From Flavobacterium panacis (GTDB taxonomy: Bacteria > Bacteroidota > Bacteroidia > Flavobacteriales > Flavobacteriaceae), in assembly GCF_024649945.1 (NCBI RefSeq), contig NZ_JANKMS010000002.1, positions 372,001 to 436,000 of the forward strand: a DNA stretch of 64,000 nt, in the 5' to 3' direction. Position 1 is the stretch's first letter. Every line of letters starts with the position of its first letter. Shown here piece by piece: positions 17,995-26,129 of this stretch. A program made the translations under genes and the position numbers. The notes beneath the pieces were generated by a model, which had not been told where the DNA came from, searched no databases, and saw only the letters and a list, made by a program, of their open reading frames with translations.

Positions 17995-18378
17995 ATGATA
18001 GAACGTATTATGAGAGAAAATGACATGTTAGAAAAAGAAGAGATTTTTTCTAAAGTATTACGAGCAGGAAGAAGAACTTATTTCTTTGATGTGAGAGCTA
18101 CCAAAGCTGATGATTACTACATTACCATTACCGAAAGCAAGAAGTTTACTGAAGAAGATGGTTCTTTTCACTTCAAAAAACACAAAATTTACTTATATAA
18201 AGAAGATTTTAGTGCTTTCGCAGAAATATTAGAGGAAATGACTTCTTATGTTTTGAACCACAAAGGCGAAGAAGTAATTTCTGAAAGACATCAAAAAGAT
18301 TTTAAAAAAGAATATAGCTCTGAAAAATCTGAAAGCCAAAGATCAAGCTTTACAGATATTGATTTTGACGATATTTAA
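17995..18378 (+). CDS. PUR-family (DUF3276) nucleic-acid-binding protein
   Basis: 127 residues. The core, EEIFSKVLRAGRRTYFFDVRATKADDYYITITESKK and FHFKKHKIYLYKEDF, matches the DUF3276/PUR-alpha-like family of small single-stranded nucleic-acid binders found across Bacteroidetes. The C-terminus is acidic and disordered (ending DIDFDDI). Start uncertain: in-frame Met codons at 17995, 18013 and 18025; I kept the first. It follows the ABC exporter on the same strand and is closed by a terminator at 18.40 kb. Its target is unknown. Confidence 0.85.
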   Translation: MIERIMRENDMLEKEEIFSKVLRAGRRTYFFDVRATKADDYYITITESKKFTEEDGSFHFKKHKIYLYKEDFSAFAEILEEMTSYVLNHKGEEVISERHQKDFKKEYSSEKSESQRSSFTDIDFDDI

Positions 18379-18403
18379 TTCAAAATAAACTTTTTAAAGT
18401 TAC

Positions 18404-18437
18404 AAGTCCAATTTGTTCTGCATTTTGGACTTTTTTT
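18404..18437 (+). terminator. Terminator after the PUR-domain gene
   Basis: AAGTCCAA pairs with TTGGACTT around a 12-base loop and is followed by a run of T. Confidence 0.7.
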
Positions 18438-18545
18438 ATATATTTATATTTGAGATGTGAATTGTAAAAATGTGAGACTTATAATTCATGCTTCTTTCAC
18501 TTCTATCATTTTCACAAATTACACTTTACTATTAACTCACAAAAA

Positions 18546-19370
18546 ATGAAAAAATTAATTCTTCTTTTAAGTTTCGTTTTCTTCGGAATTTCTCTTTCGG
18601 CACAAAATATAGAATATGAAACGAAAAACAACATTCAATATTATAATGCTGCCGCAAATAAATCGGATAAATATATCAATGAAAGATGTGTTTTAGATAT
18701 TTATTATCCAAAAAACAAAACCGGATTTGCTACAATCGTTTGGTTTCACGGTGGAGGATTAACTGGCGGAAGCAAAGAAATTCCTGAGGCTTTAAAAAAT
18801 AAAGGTTTTGCTATTATTGGTGTAAATTACAGATTATCGCCAAAAGTAAAAGCTGTAAAATGCATTGAAGACGCAGCGGCGGCAGTTGCTTGGGCTTTCA
18901 ACAATATTACTACTTATGGAGGCGATAAAACTCAAATCTTTGTTTCTGGACATTCCGCTGGAGCGTATTTGACTTCCATGATTGGTTTAGATAAAAAATG
19001 GCTTCAAAAAGAAAACATCGATGCGAATCAAATTGCAGGACTTATTCCGTTTAGCAGTCAATGTATTACGCATTTCGAAATTAGAAGAGAAAACGGAATC
19101 CCTGAAAAACAGCCAACAATTGACCAATTTGCTCCTTTATATCACGTTCGTGCCGATGCACCACCATTATTATTAATTACTGGAGATCGTGAACTTGAAA
19201 TGTTAGGACGTTACGAAGAAAACGCATACATGGCCAGAATGATGAAATTAGTTGGACATACTCAAACTAAATTATATGAATTGGACGGTTACGGTCACGG
19301 AATGACAGAACCTGGTTTTCCACTTTTGGTTAATGAAGTAAACCGAATTTTAAAAGAACGCAAAAAATAA
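18546..19370 (+). CDS. Exported alpha/beta-hydrolase (carboxylesterase-like)
   Basis: 274 residues with a clear signal peptide (MKKLILLLSFVFFGISLSAQ). Oxyanion-hole motif WFHGGGLTGG (about residues 66-75), YRLSPK, nucleophile elbow GHSAGAYL (about 142-149), an Asp-containing ITGDRELEM, and a late His in GYGHGMTEPGF give a full Ser-Asp-His triad of the hormone-sensitive-lipase/BD-FAE type. Likely a periplasmic esterase; substrate unknown. Two further hydrolase genes of different subfamilies follow within 3 kb. Confidence 0.85.
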   Translation: MKKLILLLSFVFFGISLSAQNIEYETKNNIQYYNAAANKSDKYINERCVLDIYYPKNKTGFATIVWFHGGGLTGGSKEIPEALKNKGFAIIGVNYRLSPKVKAVKCIEDAAAAVAWAFNNITTYGGDKTQIFVSGHSAGAYLTSMIGLDKKWLQKENIDANQIAGLIPFSSQCITHFEIRRENGIPEKQPTIDQFAPLYHVRADAPPLLLITGDRELEMLGRYEENAYMARMMKLVGHTQTKLYELDGYGHGMTEPGFPLLVNEVNRILKERKK

Positions 19371-19393
19371 TCACTAAATAAAATTCCACGGCA

Positions 19394-19942
19394 ATGGAGA
19401 CACAACTATTAATCATACCAGGACTTGGAGATTCTGGAGAGAAACATTGGCAAACCTTTTGGCATAAAAAATTTGAAAACTCGATTCGCGTTATACAAGA
19501 CAATTGGGATGAACCAATTCGTGAAGAATGGCTTGAAAGATTAAACGAAAACATCTTAAAACTAGACAAACCAACTATTTTAGTAGCACACAGTTTAGCC
19601 GTTTCATTGGTTTTGCATTGGGCAGAAAAATATAGTAGCCCCTATATTATTGGCGCATTTTTGGTCGCTCCTGCAGATGTAGATTCACCAGAACACACAC
19701 CAGAATGTACTAGAAATTTTTCGCCAATGCCACTTTACAAATTACCTTTTCCATCGGTAGTTGTAGCAAGTGAAAATGATCCGTATTCTTTATTTGAAAG
19801 AAAAAAACACTTCGCTGAAAAATGGGGAAGTGATTTTGTAAATGTCGGAAAACAAGGTCACATCAACTCCGATTCTGATTTAAAATATTGGGAAGAAGGA
19901 CAGGAGATTTTGCAGCAGTTGATTAAAAAAATAAATACCTAA
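19394..19942 (+). CDS. RBBP9/YdeN-family alpha/beta-hydrolase
   Basis: 182 residues, no signal peptide. It begins LLIIPGLGDSGEKHWQTFW, the typical RBBP9/DUF1234 opening, with nucleophile motif VAHSLAVSL (about 63-71), an Asp in ASENDPYSLF and His in GKQGHINSDS. Small cytosolic serine hydrolase. It lies only 23 bases after the esterase gene, so the two are probably cotranscribed. Confidence 0.85.
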   Translation: METQLLIIPGLGDSGEKHWQTFWHKKFENSIRVIQDNWDEPIREEWLERLNENILKLDKPTILVAHSLAVSLVLHWAEKYSSPYIIGAFLVAPADVDSPEHTPECTRNFSPMPLYKLPFPSVVVASENDPYSLFERKKHFAEKWGSDFVNVGKQGHINSDSDLKYWEEGQEILQQLIKKINT

Positions 19943-19958
19943 AAAAAAAAAAAAAATT

Positions 19959-20092
19959 AACACATAGAAATATAGATTTAAAACTTAAAAAAAGTGCATA
20001 AAAAAGAAACTAGTTTCTTCACAAATAGCTATGTGCATTTAAACAAATGAAATGCCTTTTTTACATTTTCCAAAACTATGTCTCTATGTGTT
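19959..20092. repeat. Imperfect inverted repeat, ACACATAGA family
   Basis: AACACATAGAAATATAG at 19959-19975 pairs with CTATGTCTCTATGTGTT at 20076-20092 (15 of 17). In the interior, 20004-20019 is a perfect 16-base palindrome (AAGAAACTAGTTTCTT). An A-run of about 15 bases precedes it. It lies between convergent genes and may also end transcription from both sides. Confidence 0.7.
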
Positions 20093-20102
20093 TATAAAAA
20101 AA

Positions 20103-20438
20103 TTAGCCAATTCTAAGTCCATTTGGGATTTTAAAATCAGGAGCTAACAAAATCACGTCTCCCTCCTCGCCTACTGCGCCTAAAACAAGACATTCACTCA
20201 TAAATTTTCCAATTTGTTTTTTCGGAAAATTGACAACCGCTACAATCTGGCGATTTACTAAATCTTCTTTCTGATATCTTTTTGTAATTTGTGCCGATGA
20301 TTTTCTAATTCCAATTTCTGAACCAAAATCTATTGTCAGCTGAAAGGCTGGTTTTCTCGCTTCAGGAAAATCGTTTACTTCTATAATTGTTCCGATTCGC
20401 ATATCGGTTCTTTCAAATTCGTTCCAGGTTAAATCCAT
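20103..20438 (-). CDS. csaA: CsaA-like tRNA-binding protein
   Basis: 111 residues from the ATG at 20438 (MDLTWNEFERTDMRIGTI). A frame extending upstream 26 codons begins with a Met, but homologues start at this site. It is a single OB-fold tRNA-binding domain like the one in MetRS C-termini and CsaA: RIGTIIEVNDFPEARKPAFQLTIDFG, then SSAQITKRY, VVNFPKKQIGKFMSECLVLG and a C-terminal APDFKIPNGLRIG. CsaA has been linked to secretion and chaperone functions; here only tRNA or nucleic-acid binding is supported. Confidence 0.9.
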   Translation of the reverse strand: MDLTWNEFERTDMRIGTIIEVNDFPEARKPAFQLTIDFGSEIGIRKSSAQITKRYQKEDLVNRQIVAVVNFPKKQIGKFMSECLVLGAVGEEGDVILLAPDFKIPNGLRIG

Positions 20439-20565
20439 TTTATTCTCTTTTATTACAAACCTATAAATTTTGTAATTAATGCGCCTAATTCTATAACCCT
20501 TTTCTTTCGCTTCCATTCTAATTTTACGAGACTAGAAAACGAAACTCACGTAAAAAAGATATATC

Positions 20566-21459
20566 ATGGAACATACAGAACCAAATGCATGCATGACAAT
20601 TAAGGACTTTGAATCTAATTTAAAACAGATTCATACAGATAAATATATAGAAACTGCCCAAAATGTAAGACTATATGTCAAAGATTATGGTCAGGGAAAA
20701 CCTGTAATCTTGATTCACGGTTGGCCTCTTTCTAACGAAATGTGGGAATATCAAATTGACCATTTAGTCCAAAACAATTATCGCGTTATTGCATATGATC
20801 GCCGCGGTTTTGGAAAATCTTCTCAACCTTGGAACGGTTACGATTATGACACTTTAACTGATGACCTTAAAGAAATAATCGAGCAATTGGAATTAGAAAA
20901 TGTAACACTTGTTGGTTTTTCGATGGGCGGTGGTGAAGTGGTTCGTTATTTTAGTCGTCATGGCGGAAAAGGAGTTATCAAAGCTGCTTTAATTTCATCT
21001 ATTATTCCTTTTCTTTTAAAAACAGATGATAATCCAGACGGCCATCCGAAGGAAAAAAGCGAAAATACTGCAGCAGCCATTAAAGAAGATCGTATTGGAT
21101 TTGTAGATAATTTTGGAAAGACTTTTTTCGGAATTAATATCATCAACAAACCAATTAGTACTCCACTATTAGAATATTATAGAACATTGTGCTCACTCGC
21201 ATCTCCAAGAGCAACTTTAAAATGTGCCGAATCTTTTTCATACACTGATTTTAGAGACGAACTGGACTTTATAAAAGTTCCTACTTTGATCATTCATGGA
21301 GACGATGATAAAATTGTACCTATTGATCTTACTTCAAGAAAAGCTGCAAAAGCTATTGCAAACAACACTTTTATTGAATATGAAGGAGCTCCACATGGTT
21401 TGTTTTATACCGACAGAGAAAAACTAAATGAAGATTTGCTTCAATTTTTAAATTCATAG
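20566..21459 (+). CDS. Alpha/beta-hydrolase, non-haem chloroperoxidase/esterase type
   Basis: 297 residues, cytosolic. HGWPLSNEMWE (oxyanion region), YDRRGFGKSSQPWNGYDYDT, nucleophile GFSMGGGEVVRY (Ser near residue 126), Asp in HGDDDKIVP, and His in GAPHGLFYTDREKLN form the typical triad of this subfamily. An N-terminal extension of ~30 residues precedes the core; a later start at the Met of CMTIKDFE is possible. Substrate unknown. It is divergent from the CsaA-like gene and closed by a strong terminator. Confidence 0.85.
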   Translation: MEHTEPNACMTIKDFESNLKQIHTDKYIETAQNVRLYVKDYGQGKPVILIHGWPLSNEMWEYQIDHLVQNNYRVIAYDRRGFGKSSQPWNGYDYDTLTDDLKEIIEQLELENVTLVGFSMGGGEVVRYFSRHGGKGVIKAALISSIIPFLLKTDDNPDGHPKEKSENTAAAIKEDRIGFVDNFGKTFFGINIINKPISTPLLEYYRTLCSLASPRATLKCAESFSYTDFRDELDFIKVPTLIIHGDDDKIVPIDLTSRKAAKAIANNTFIEYEGAPHGLFYTDREKLNEDLLQFLNS

Positions 21460-21474
21460 AAAAACTTTAAAAAG

Positions 21475-21523
21475 TATCCAAAGAGCAAGCAGATAATGCT
21501 AACTGCTTCTTTGGATATTTTTT
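21475..21523 (+). terminator. Terminator after the chloroperoxidase-like gene
   Basis: TATCCAAAGA (21475-21484) pairs with TCTTTGGATA (21508-21517), with extra pairing of GCAG to CTGC inside, followed by TTTTTT. Confidence 0.8.
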
Positions 21524-21586
21524 ATTCTTGTGCTCTTTTATTTACAGATTTTTAAAGCTATTTTTGAAAATCTAATTTCGAATAAA

Positions 21587-22141
21587 ATGGCACGTACAGA
21601 ATCGACAATGCTTCCTTTAGGGACAATTGCTCCGGATTTTTATTTAAGAGACACTAATTCCAATGATACTTTTAGTTTCGAAGATTTAAAAGGATCAAAA
21701 GGAACATTGGTTCTATTTATTTGTAATCATTGTCCGTTTGTGCATCATGTCATTCAGGAAGTTGTAATGATTTCAAACGATTATCGTGTACAGGGAATTG
21801 GTGTAATTGCCATTTCAAGCAATGACATTACAAAATATCCGGAGGATTCTCCAGAATTAATGACTGAATTTGCTATGAAAAATAAAATTGACTTTCCTTA
21901 TTTATATGACGAAAGTCAGGAAACAGCCAAAGCTTATCAGGCAGCCTGTACTCCTGATTTCTATTTATTTGACAATCAAAACCGTTTATTTTATCGCGGA
22001 CAGTTAGATGATTCAAGACCAGGCAACGGAATTACCCTTAGCGGAAGCGATCTAAGAGGCGCAATTGATGCTTTAATTTATAACAGAAGTTTAAAAGAAA
22101 CTCAAAAACCAAGTTTGGGCTGCGGCATTAAATGGAAGTAA
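21587..22141 (+). CDS. Thioredoxin-fold protein of AhpC/TSA type
   Basis: 184 residues from the ATG at 21587 (MARTESTMLPLGTIAPDFYL); an upstream in-frame Met would add 19 AT-rich codons that overlap the terminator region. The AhpC/TSA-like fold shows APDFYLRDTNSNDTFSFEDLKGSKGTLVLFICNHCPFVHH-type order, with a CxxC-like NHCP/CNHC pair (CNHCPF) where peroxiredoxins have a Thr-x-x-Cys, and ACTPDFYLFD (cis-Pro) later. It resembles the thioredoxin family proteins common in Bacteroidetes; a redox or cytochrome-maturation-like role is possible. Confidence 0.8.
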   Translation: MARTESTMLPLGTIAPDFYLRDTNSNDTFSFEDLKGSKGTLVLFICNHCPFVHHVIQEVVMISNDYRVQGIGVIAISSNDITKYPEDSPELMTEFAMKNKIDFPYLYDESQETAKAYQAACTPDFYLFDNQNRLFYRGQLDDSRPGNGITLSGSDLRGAIDALIYNRSLKETQKPSLGCGIKWK

Positions 22142-22168
22142 ATACGCACTAAATCCAAAAAGATTCCC

Positions 22169-22176
22169 TATCTTTG
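22169..22176 (+). promoter_or_regulatory. Promoter of a putative small transcript
   Basis: TATCTTTG matches the TAnnTTTG -7 consensus and is identical to the box in front of trmD and rlmF. It lies 335 bases upstream of the next annotated gene, which suggests an independent short transcript or a long leader. No clear TTG -33 element. Confidence 0.5.
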
Positions 22177-22182
22177 CAAATC

Positions 22183-22337
22183 AATTTAATCATCCTTATG
22201 GGAAATAAAATACTACATACAGCCTCTAAACAGTCGTTTTGCATTGCAAAACCGCTAGATGCTGTAATTATTTCACATAATAAGGCCTTTATTAATTAGG
22301 CCTCCGTCTACTTCAGTTTTCTTCTTTTTGACGGAGG
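22183..22337 (+). ncRNA. Candidate structured small RNA or leader
   Basis: Downstream of the TATCTTTG box the sequence can form three successive hairpins: TACAGC with GCTGTA enclosing GTTTTGC-ATT-GCAAAAC (about 22218-22266), AAGGCC with GGCCTT-like AGGCCT (22282-22302), and CCTCCGTC with GACGGAGG (22301-22337). Stems are too regular for AT-rich background. It could be a small RNA, perhaps of 6S-Flavo type, or a leader controlling the Rnk-like gene. I cannot recognise the family from sequence alone. The rest of the 369-base gap (22338-22510) is AT-rich with nothing else visible. Confidence 0.35.
22198..22299 (+). CDS. Possible 33-codon small ORF
   Basis: An ATG 22 bases after the -7 box opens a 33-residue frame (MGNKILHTASKQSFCIAK, then PLDAVIISHNKAFIN) ending at TAG. 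No run of one amino acid, so it is not a classic attenuator peptide, and there is no signal sequence. It overlaps the hairpins of the candidate RNA, so it may equally be a chance frame. No homologue is known to me. Confidence 0.25.
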   Translation: MGNKILHTASKQSFCIAKPLDAVIISHNKAFIN

Positions 22338-22510
22338 ATTTACATCAACTTAAACATTTATTTATTTGACAAAATTCATTTTGGGTCAGATATTTTTTTG
22401 TTTTTCTAATTAAAATTTTTAGTTCAAAAGACTAAAAAATTATTCGTTTTTAATAAATCCTAAAGAAGAAAAATTAGCTCAATTTAATAACAATAAATTC
22501 AATTATAGAT

Positions 22511-22906
22511 ATGAAACCAACACCCACTTTCTGTAAATCAGATTATCAATTTCTAAGAGAATTGATTTTAAAAAGTAAAAATTCAACGAATACAAAAGAA
22601 GCGAATCAACTTTCACAAGAATTAGATCGTGCTGTGATAAGCAAAGAAAGCGAATTGGATAGTTCTGTTATACGCATTAATTCTTTTGTAACAATTGAAG
22701 ATGTAAAAGCAAAAAAACAAATGAAAATCCAAATCGTTTTACCTTCTGCTGCAGATGTAAAACAATCTAAAATTTCAATCTTAGCTCCTTTAAGCGTTGC
22801 TATTATTGGTTTTAAAGAAAATGATGAAGTCGATTGGGAACTGCCGGCTGGAATAAAAACTTTAAAAGTAGTAGCTGTAGATAATTCGGCTGTACATCAT
22901 TCTTAA
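22511..22906 (+). CDS. Rnk/GreA-GreB C-terminal-like protein
   Basis: 131 residues. The C-terminal half (VRINSFVTIEDVKAKKQMKIQIVLPSAADVKQSKISILAPLSVAIIGFKENDEVDWELPAGIKTLKV in essence) matches the GreA/GreB FKBP-like domain, with the typical ending SPLG-A-hG-EGD-hpW. The short helical N-terminus is like that of Rnk, which lacks the long coiled coil of true Gre factors. Likely binds RNA polymerase near the secondary channel or acts as a regulator of nucleoside-diphosphate kinase as proposed for Rnk; neither is demonstrated here. Confidence 0.8.
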   Translation: MKPTPTFCKSDYQFLRELILKSKNSTNTKEANQLSQELDRAVISKESELDSSVIRINSFVTIEDVKAKKQMKIQIVLPSAADVKQSKISILAPLSVAIIGFKENDEVDWELPAGIKTLKVVAVDNSAVHHS

Positions 22907-22912
22907 CTTTTT

Positions 22913-22943
22913 AAACACCTCATTCTGTGAAGGTGTTTTTTTA
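22913..22943 (+). terminator. Terminator of the Rnk-like gene
   Basis: AAACACCT pairs with AGGTGTTT around a 10-base loop and is followed by further T residues, 7 bases after the stop codon. Confidence 0.8.
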
Positions 22944-22959
22944 TATCTATTTGAAAATA

Positions 22960-22997
22960 AAAAAACCGATTCAATTATTTATTGAATCGGTTTTTTA
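22960..22997 (-). terminator. Bidirectional terminator downstream of the cytochrome gene
   Basis: AAAAAACCGATTCAAT and ATTGAATCGGTTTTTT are perfectly complementary (16 bp) around a short TATTT-type loop, with A and T runs on either side. It serves the reverse-strand cytochrome gene. Confidence 0.85.
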
Positions 22998-23015
22998 TGT
23001 TTTTTTTAATACGAA

Positions 23016-23339
23016 TTACAATTGAGAATCAATAAAATTGGTTATTGAAGCCATTTGAATATCGTCAAGTTTTGCCTTTTTCTGCATTCTTACCAAAATT
23101 GGCTTCCACTCTTCTTTGCTAAACTGTTTTGGTTCATACCATTTATGACATTTTGCACAATTGTTATCATACAATTGCTTTCCTTCTGCCAAAGCTGTAT
23201 CTCCAAATACAAGATCTTTAGCAGATACTTCTTTTGAAGGTGGTGGCGGTGGCGGTGGCGGAGCTTCTGCCATTGATTGCTTAGCACCACAGGCTACTAA
23301 AACTAAAACCGTTCCTGCTAAAATTAAAGTCTTTCTCAT
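23016..23339 (-). CDS. Small c-type cytochrome lipoprotein
   Basis: 107 residues from the ATG at 23339; 12 upstream in-frame codons fall in the terminator of the next gene and are not used. Lipoprotein signal ending LVLVACGAKQ, then a linker with eight prolines in a row (residues about 25-32). One haem site, NNCAKCHKW (CxxCH), lies in a ~70-residue class-I-like cytochrome domain, and a conserved-looking Met in RMQKKAKLDDIQM may supply the sixth ligand. Probably anchored in the periplasm as an electron carrier; partner unknown. Confidence 0.85.
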   Translation of the reverse strand: MRKTLILAGTVLVLVACGAKQSMAEAPPPPPPPPSKEVSAKDLVFGDTALAEGKQLYDNNCAKCHKWYEPKQFSKEEWKPILVRMQKKAKLDDIQMASITNFIDSQL

Positions 23340-23360
23340 TACAATGTTTTTTAGTAAAAA

Positions 23361-23396
23361 TAAAAAAAATCCCATTCGAGATTCGAATGGGATTCT
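23361..23396 (-). terminator. Terminator of the fused peptidyl-prolyl isomerase gene
   Basis: On the reverse strand ATCCCATTCGA pairs with TCGAATGGGAT around a 3-base loop, followed by eight or more T residues. Confidence 0.85.
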
Positions 23397-23428
23397 ATTT
23401 ATAACAATCCTAAATTGCTAATAAACTC

Positions 23429-24361
23429 TTATTTTACGTCCATTAATTCAACGTCAAAAATCAAAGTTGCGTTTGGTGGAATAACTCCTCCAGCACCAGA
23501 TGGTCCGTAACCTAAATCAGAAGGAATTACAAAACGAGCTTTGTCTCCAACTTGTAATAAAGCGATACCTTCGTCCCATCCTTCGATAACTTGTCCAATT
23601 CCTAATTTGAATTCGATTGGTTTTTTACGTGGGTAAGAAGAATCGAAAACTTTTCCGTTTTCTAAAGAACCTTCGTAGTGAACAGAAACTGTTTTTCCTG
23701 CTTCAGCTCTTTTTCCTTCTCCTTTTTGAATCATTTTATAACGTAAACCGCTTTCTGTTTTATCAAAACCAGCAGCTAATTGTTCCATTTTTGCTTCAGA
23801 TTCTGCTTTTAAAGCTGCTTCTCTTTTTAGACGAGCCCCTTTCAAACCAACAAAAGCTTCAATAGCGTTCCATTTTTGAGCTTCTTCTCCAACTCTGATA
23901 ATTTCTACAGACTCTAAGTTATCACCCTGAGCAACAGCATCAACAACATCTTGTCCTTCAATCACATGTCCAAAAACAGTATGTTTGTTATCTAACCAAG
24001 GAGTTGGAACGTGAGTAATGAAAAATTGAGAACCATTACTTCCAGGTCCTGAGTTTGCCATAGATAAAACTCCTGGACGGTCATGTTTTAAACTTGGGTG
24101 AAATTCATCATCAAATTTATAACCTGGATCTCCAGTTCCAGTTCCTTTTGGACAACCTCCCTGAATCATGAAATCTGCAATTACTCTGTGGAAAGTTAAT
24201 CCGTCATAGAATTTTTGTCCTTGAGGTTTCACTTTATTTTCCATATTTCCTTCTGCAAGAGCTACAAAGTTACCTACAGTTCCCGGTGTTAAATCGTGTG
24301 TCAATTTTACTAAAATCGAACCTTTGCTAGTATTGAATTTAGCGTATATTCCGTTTTCCAT
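23429..24361 (-). CDS. Fused cyclophilin-FKBP peptidyl-prolyl isomerase
   Basis: 310 residues with two unrelated isomerase folds in one chain. Residues 1-165 are a cyclophilin ([53 protein letters not shown], with the catalytic Arg in FHRV). Residues ~205-310 are an FKBP ([64 protein letters not shown]). A charged helical linker ([20 protein letters not shown]) joins them. There is no signal peptide, so it is cytosolic. Such fusions are known in Flavobacteria. Confidence 0.95.
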   Translation of the reverse strand: MENGIYAKFNTSKGSILVKLTHDLTPGTVGNFVALAEGNMENKVKPQGQKFYDGLTFHRVIADFMIQGGCPKGTGTGDPGYKFDDEFHPSLKHDRPGVLSMANSGPGSNGSQFFITHVPTPWLDNKHTVFGHVIEGQDVVDAVAQGDNLESVEIIRVGEEAQKWNAIEAFVGLKGARLKREAALKAESEAKMEQLAAGFDKTESGLRYKMIQKGEGKRAEAGKTVSVHYEGSLENGKVFDSSYPRKKPIEFKLGIGQVIEGWDEGIALLQVGDKARFVIPSDLGYGPSGAGGVIPPNATLIFDVELMDVK

Positions 24362-24403
24362 GTTGTTATTTTTAATTTGAACGCAAATTTACAAATTAAT
24401 TTC

Positions 24404-25588
24404 TTAATCAATTTGCGCTTTCTGTTTTTTAGATTTTGATTTATAAGTAAGACCGTAAATAGTTAATGATATTAAAGACAAAACCATACAACCGATCGTC
24501 ACAGCTGGCCATCCGCCTAATTTCCAAAGTAATAAACCGTAAGCCGATCCTGCAGCCGTTCCTAAAAAGGTAAACGACATAAATACGGTATTCAATCTGT
24601 TTCGGGCTTCTGGCAATAAAGAATAAACTCTTGTTTGATTTGAAATGTGAACGCCTTGAATTCCGATGTCAATAAACACAATTCCTATTGCAATTCCGAT
24701 TACACTTTCTATCGCAAAATAGAAAGTTATAAAACTGATTAAAACCAGTAAACAACCATAACCCACTGCAATTCTAGAATTTCCTTTATCACCAAGTTTC
24801 CCGACCAAAGGTGCTGCTAAAGCTCCTGAAGCACCAACAATTCCAAACAAACCGATTGTGGCACTATTGAAACCAAACGGATCACCAGAAAGCAATAAAA
24901 CCATTGTCGTCCAAAATGCTCCAAACTGAGCAAAACTGAAAACATTGATAGCAGTTGCTTCTCGCAAAACTGGCTGTGTTTTTATCAATGTAAATAAAGA
25001 TCTTATTAATTGACCATAAGTTCCTTGAAACTGCGGTTTATTAACTGGGAACTTACTTTGAATAACAAAAAAGATCAAAAGACAAATTCCGGCAGCAATA
25101 TAAAACATCGATCTCCAGCCTAAAACTTGACCAATAAATCCACTCAAAGTTCGCGAAAGCAAAATCCCGACTAAAAGTCCACTCATAATGGTTCCAACAA
25201 CTTTTCCACGCTCTTCTGGCGCACTCAAAGAGGCCGCTAAGGGCAGAATAAGCTGCGGTACAATAGAGGTAATTCCAATTAATAAAGAAGCAATTTGCAA
25301 CACTAGAAAACTTTTTGCTGTTGCTGCAATCAACAACGCAATTACAGTAGCGAAAGTGGTCATTAAAATTTGCCTTTTTCGTTCTAACTTGTCCCCAAGT
25401 GGCACCATAAAAAATAAACCAATTGCATAACCTGCTTGAGTAAGATATGTTATCGTTCCTGCGCTGGCTTCTGGAATTTTAAATTCATTGGCAATTAAAA
25501 CAATCAAAGGCTGGCAGTAATAAAGATTTGCAACTATAAGACCAGTGCAAACTGCCATAAAAAGTACATTTGTTTTGGATAAATTCAT
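24404..25588 (-). CDS. Major facilitator superfamily transporter
   Basis: 394 residues, 12 predicted membrane helices. It opens MNLSKTNVLFMAVCTGLIVANLYYCQPL, and the loop 2-3 motif GDKLERKRQIL fits the MFS signature GxLaDrxGrkrxl. A second, weaker copy is GKLGDKGNSR in the C-terminal half. Resembles the Bcr/YdhP-type drug or sugar efflux group in which NLYYxQPL is conserved. Substrate unknown. It is 42 bases downstream of the isomerase on the same strand but upstream in transcription order. Confidence 0.85.
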   Translation of the reverse strand: MNLSKTNVLFMAVCTGLIVANLYYCQPLIVLIANEFKIPEASAGTITYLTQAGYAIGLFFMVPLGDKLERKRQILMTTFATVIALLIAATAKSFLVLQIASLLIGITSIVPQLILPLAASLSAPEERGKVVGTIMSGLLVGILLSRTLSGFIGQVLGWRSMFYIAAGICLLIFFVIQSKFPVNKPQFQGTYGQLIRSLFTLIKTQPVLREATAINVFSFAQFGAFWTTMVLLLSGDPFGFNSATIGLFGIVGASGALAAPLVGKLGDKGNSRIAVGYGCLLVLISFITFYFAIESVIGIAIGIVFIDIGIQGVHISNQTRVYSLLPEARNRLNTVFMSFTFLGTAAGSAYGLLLWKLGGWPAVTIGCMVLSLISLTIYGLTYKSKSKKQKAQID

Positions 25589-25652
25589 GCTGCAAAAATA
25601 CCAATCTAATCTTTAGCAGAACTTTAAAAAAAGTATAATTTTTAAGATTTTT

Positions 25653-25749
25653 ATAAACCATATAAGTTATATAAGTTCATTTAAATAGCTTGCCGAAGCT
25701 TAAAATACCTTCAAAAACTTAAATTTCCTAAATCAATTATATGGTTTAT
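25653..25749. repeat. Inverted repeat, ATAAACCATATAA family
   Basis: ATAAACCATATAA at 25653-25665 is perfectly complementary to 25737-25749. The interior carries two tandem-like TATAAGTT/ACTTAAAT stretches. It looks like a decayed copy of the word-like intergenic hairpins seen elsewhere in the window. Confidence 0.55.
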
Positions 25750-25770
25750 TTATTTTGATTTTAAGAGCTT

Positions 25771-26115
25771 TTATTTCAAAAAATCTTCACGAGCAGGACC
25801 AAAAACATCAGTCAACATGCCAGTTTCTAGACAAACCACACCATGAATTGCATGAGGAGGAATGTAAAAACTATCACCTTCTTTTAATGTTTCCGTTACA
25901 CCGTTTATCGTTACATCAAACTTTCCGCTAGCTACATAAGTAACCTGTGTATGATAATGTTCGTGTAAAACTCCGATTCCACCTTTTTCAAAATGAACGT
26001 TTACTAGCATTACTCTTTCATCAAAAGCCAGGATTTTACGCTTGATTCCTTCTCCGACAACTTCCCATTCGATTTCATCGCCTTTTATAAACTCTTTACT
26101 TGTTCCGATATTCAT
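25771..26115 (-). CDS. Cupin-domain protein
   Basis: 114 residues, one small beta-barrel cupin. Motif 1 is GIGVLHEHYHTQVTYVASG with metal-ligand His-x-His-like HEHYH and Glu replaced by Gln (HTQ). Motif 2 is GDSFYIPPHAIHGV. Similar to KdgF-type or dioxygenase-like cupins, but no pectin or uronate genes are nearby, so the substrate is open. Last gene of a five-gene reverse-strand run. Confidence 0.8.
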   Translation of the reverse strand: MNIGTSKEFIKGDEIEWEVVGEGIKRKILAFDERVMLVNVHFEKGGIGVLHEHYHTQVTYVASGKFDVTINGVTETLKEGDSFYIPPHAIHGVVCLETGMLTDVFGPAREDFLK

Positions 26116-26129
26116 GTTTTTATGTTTTT

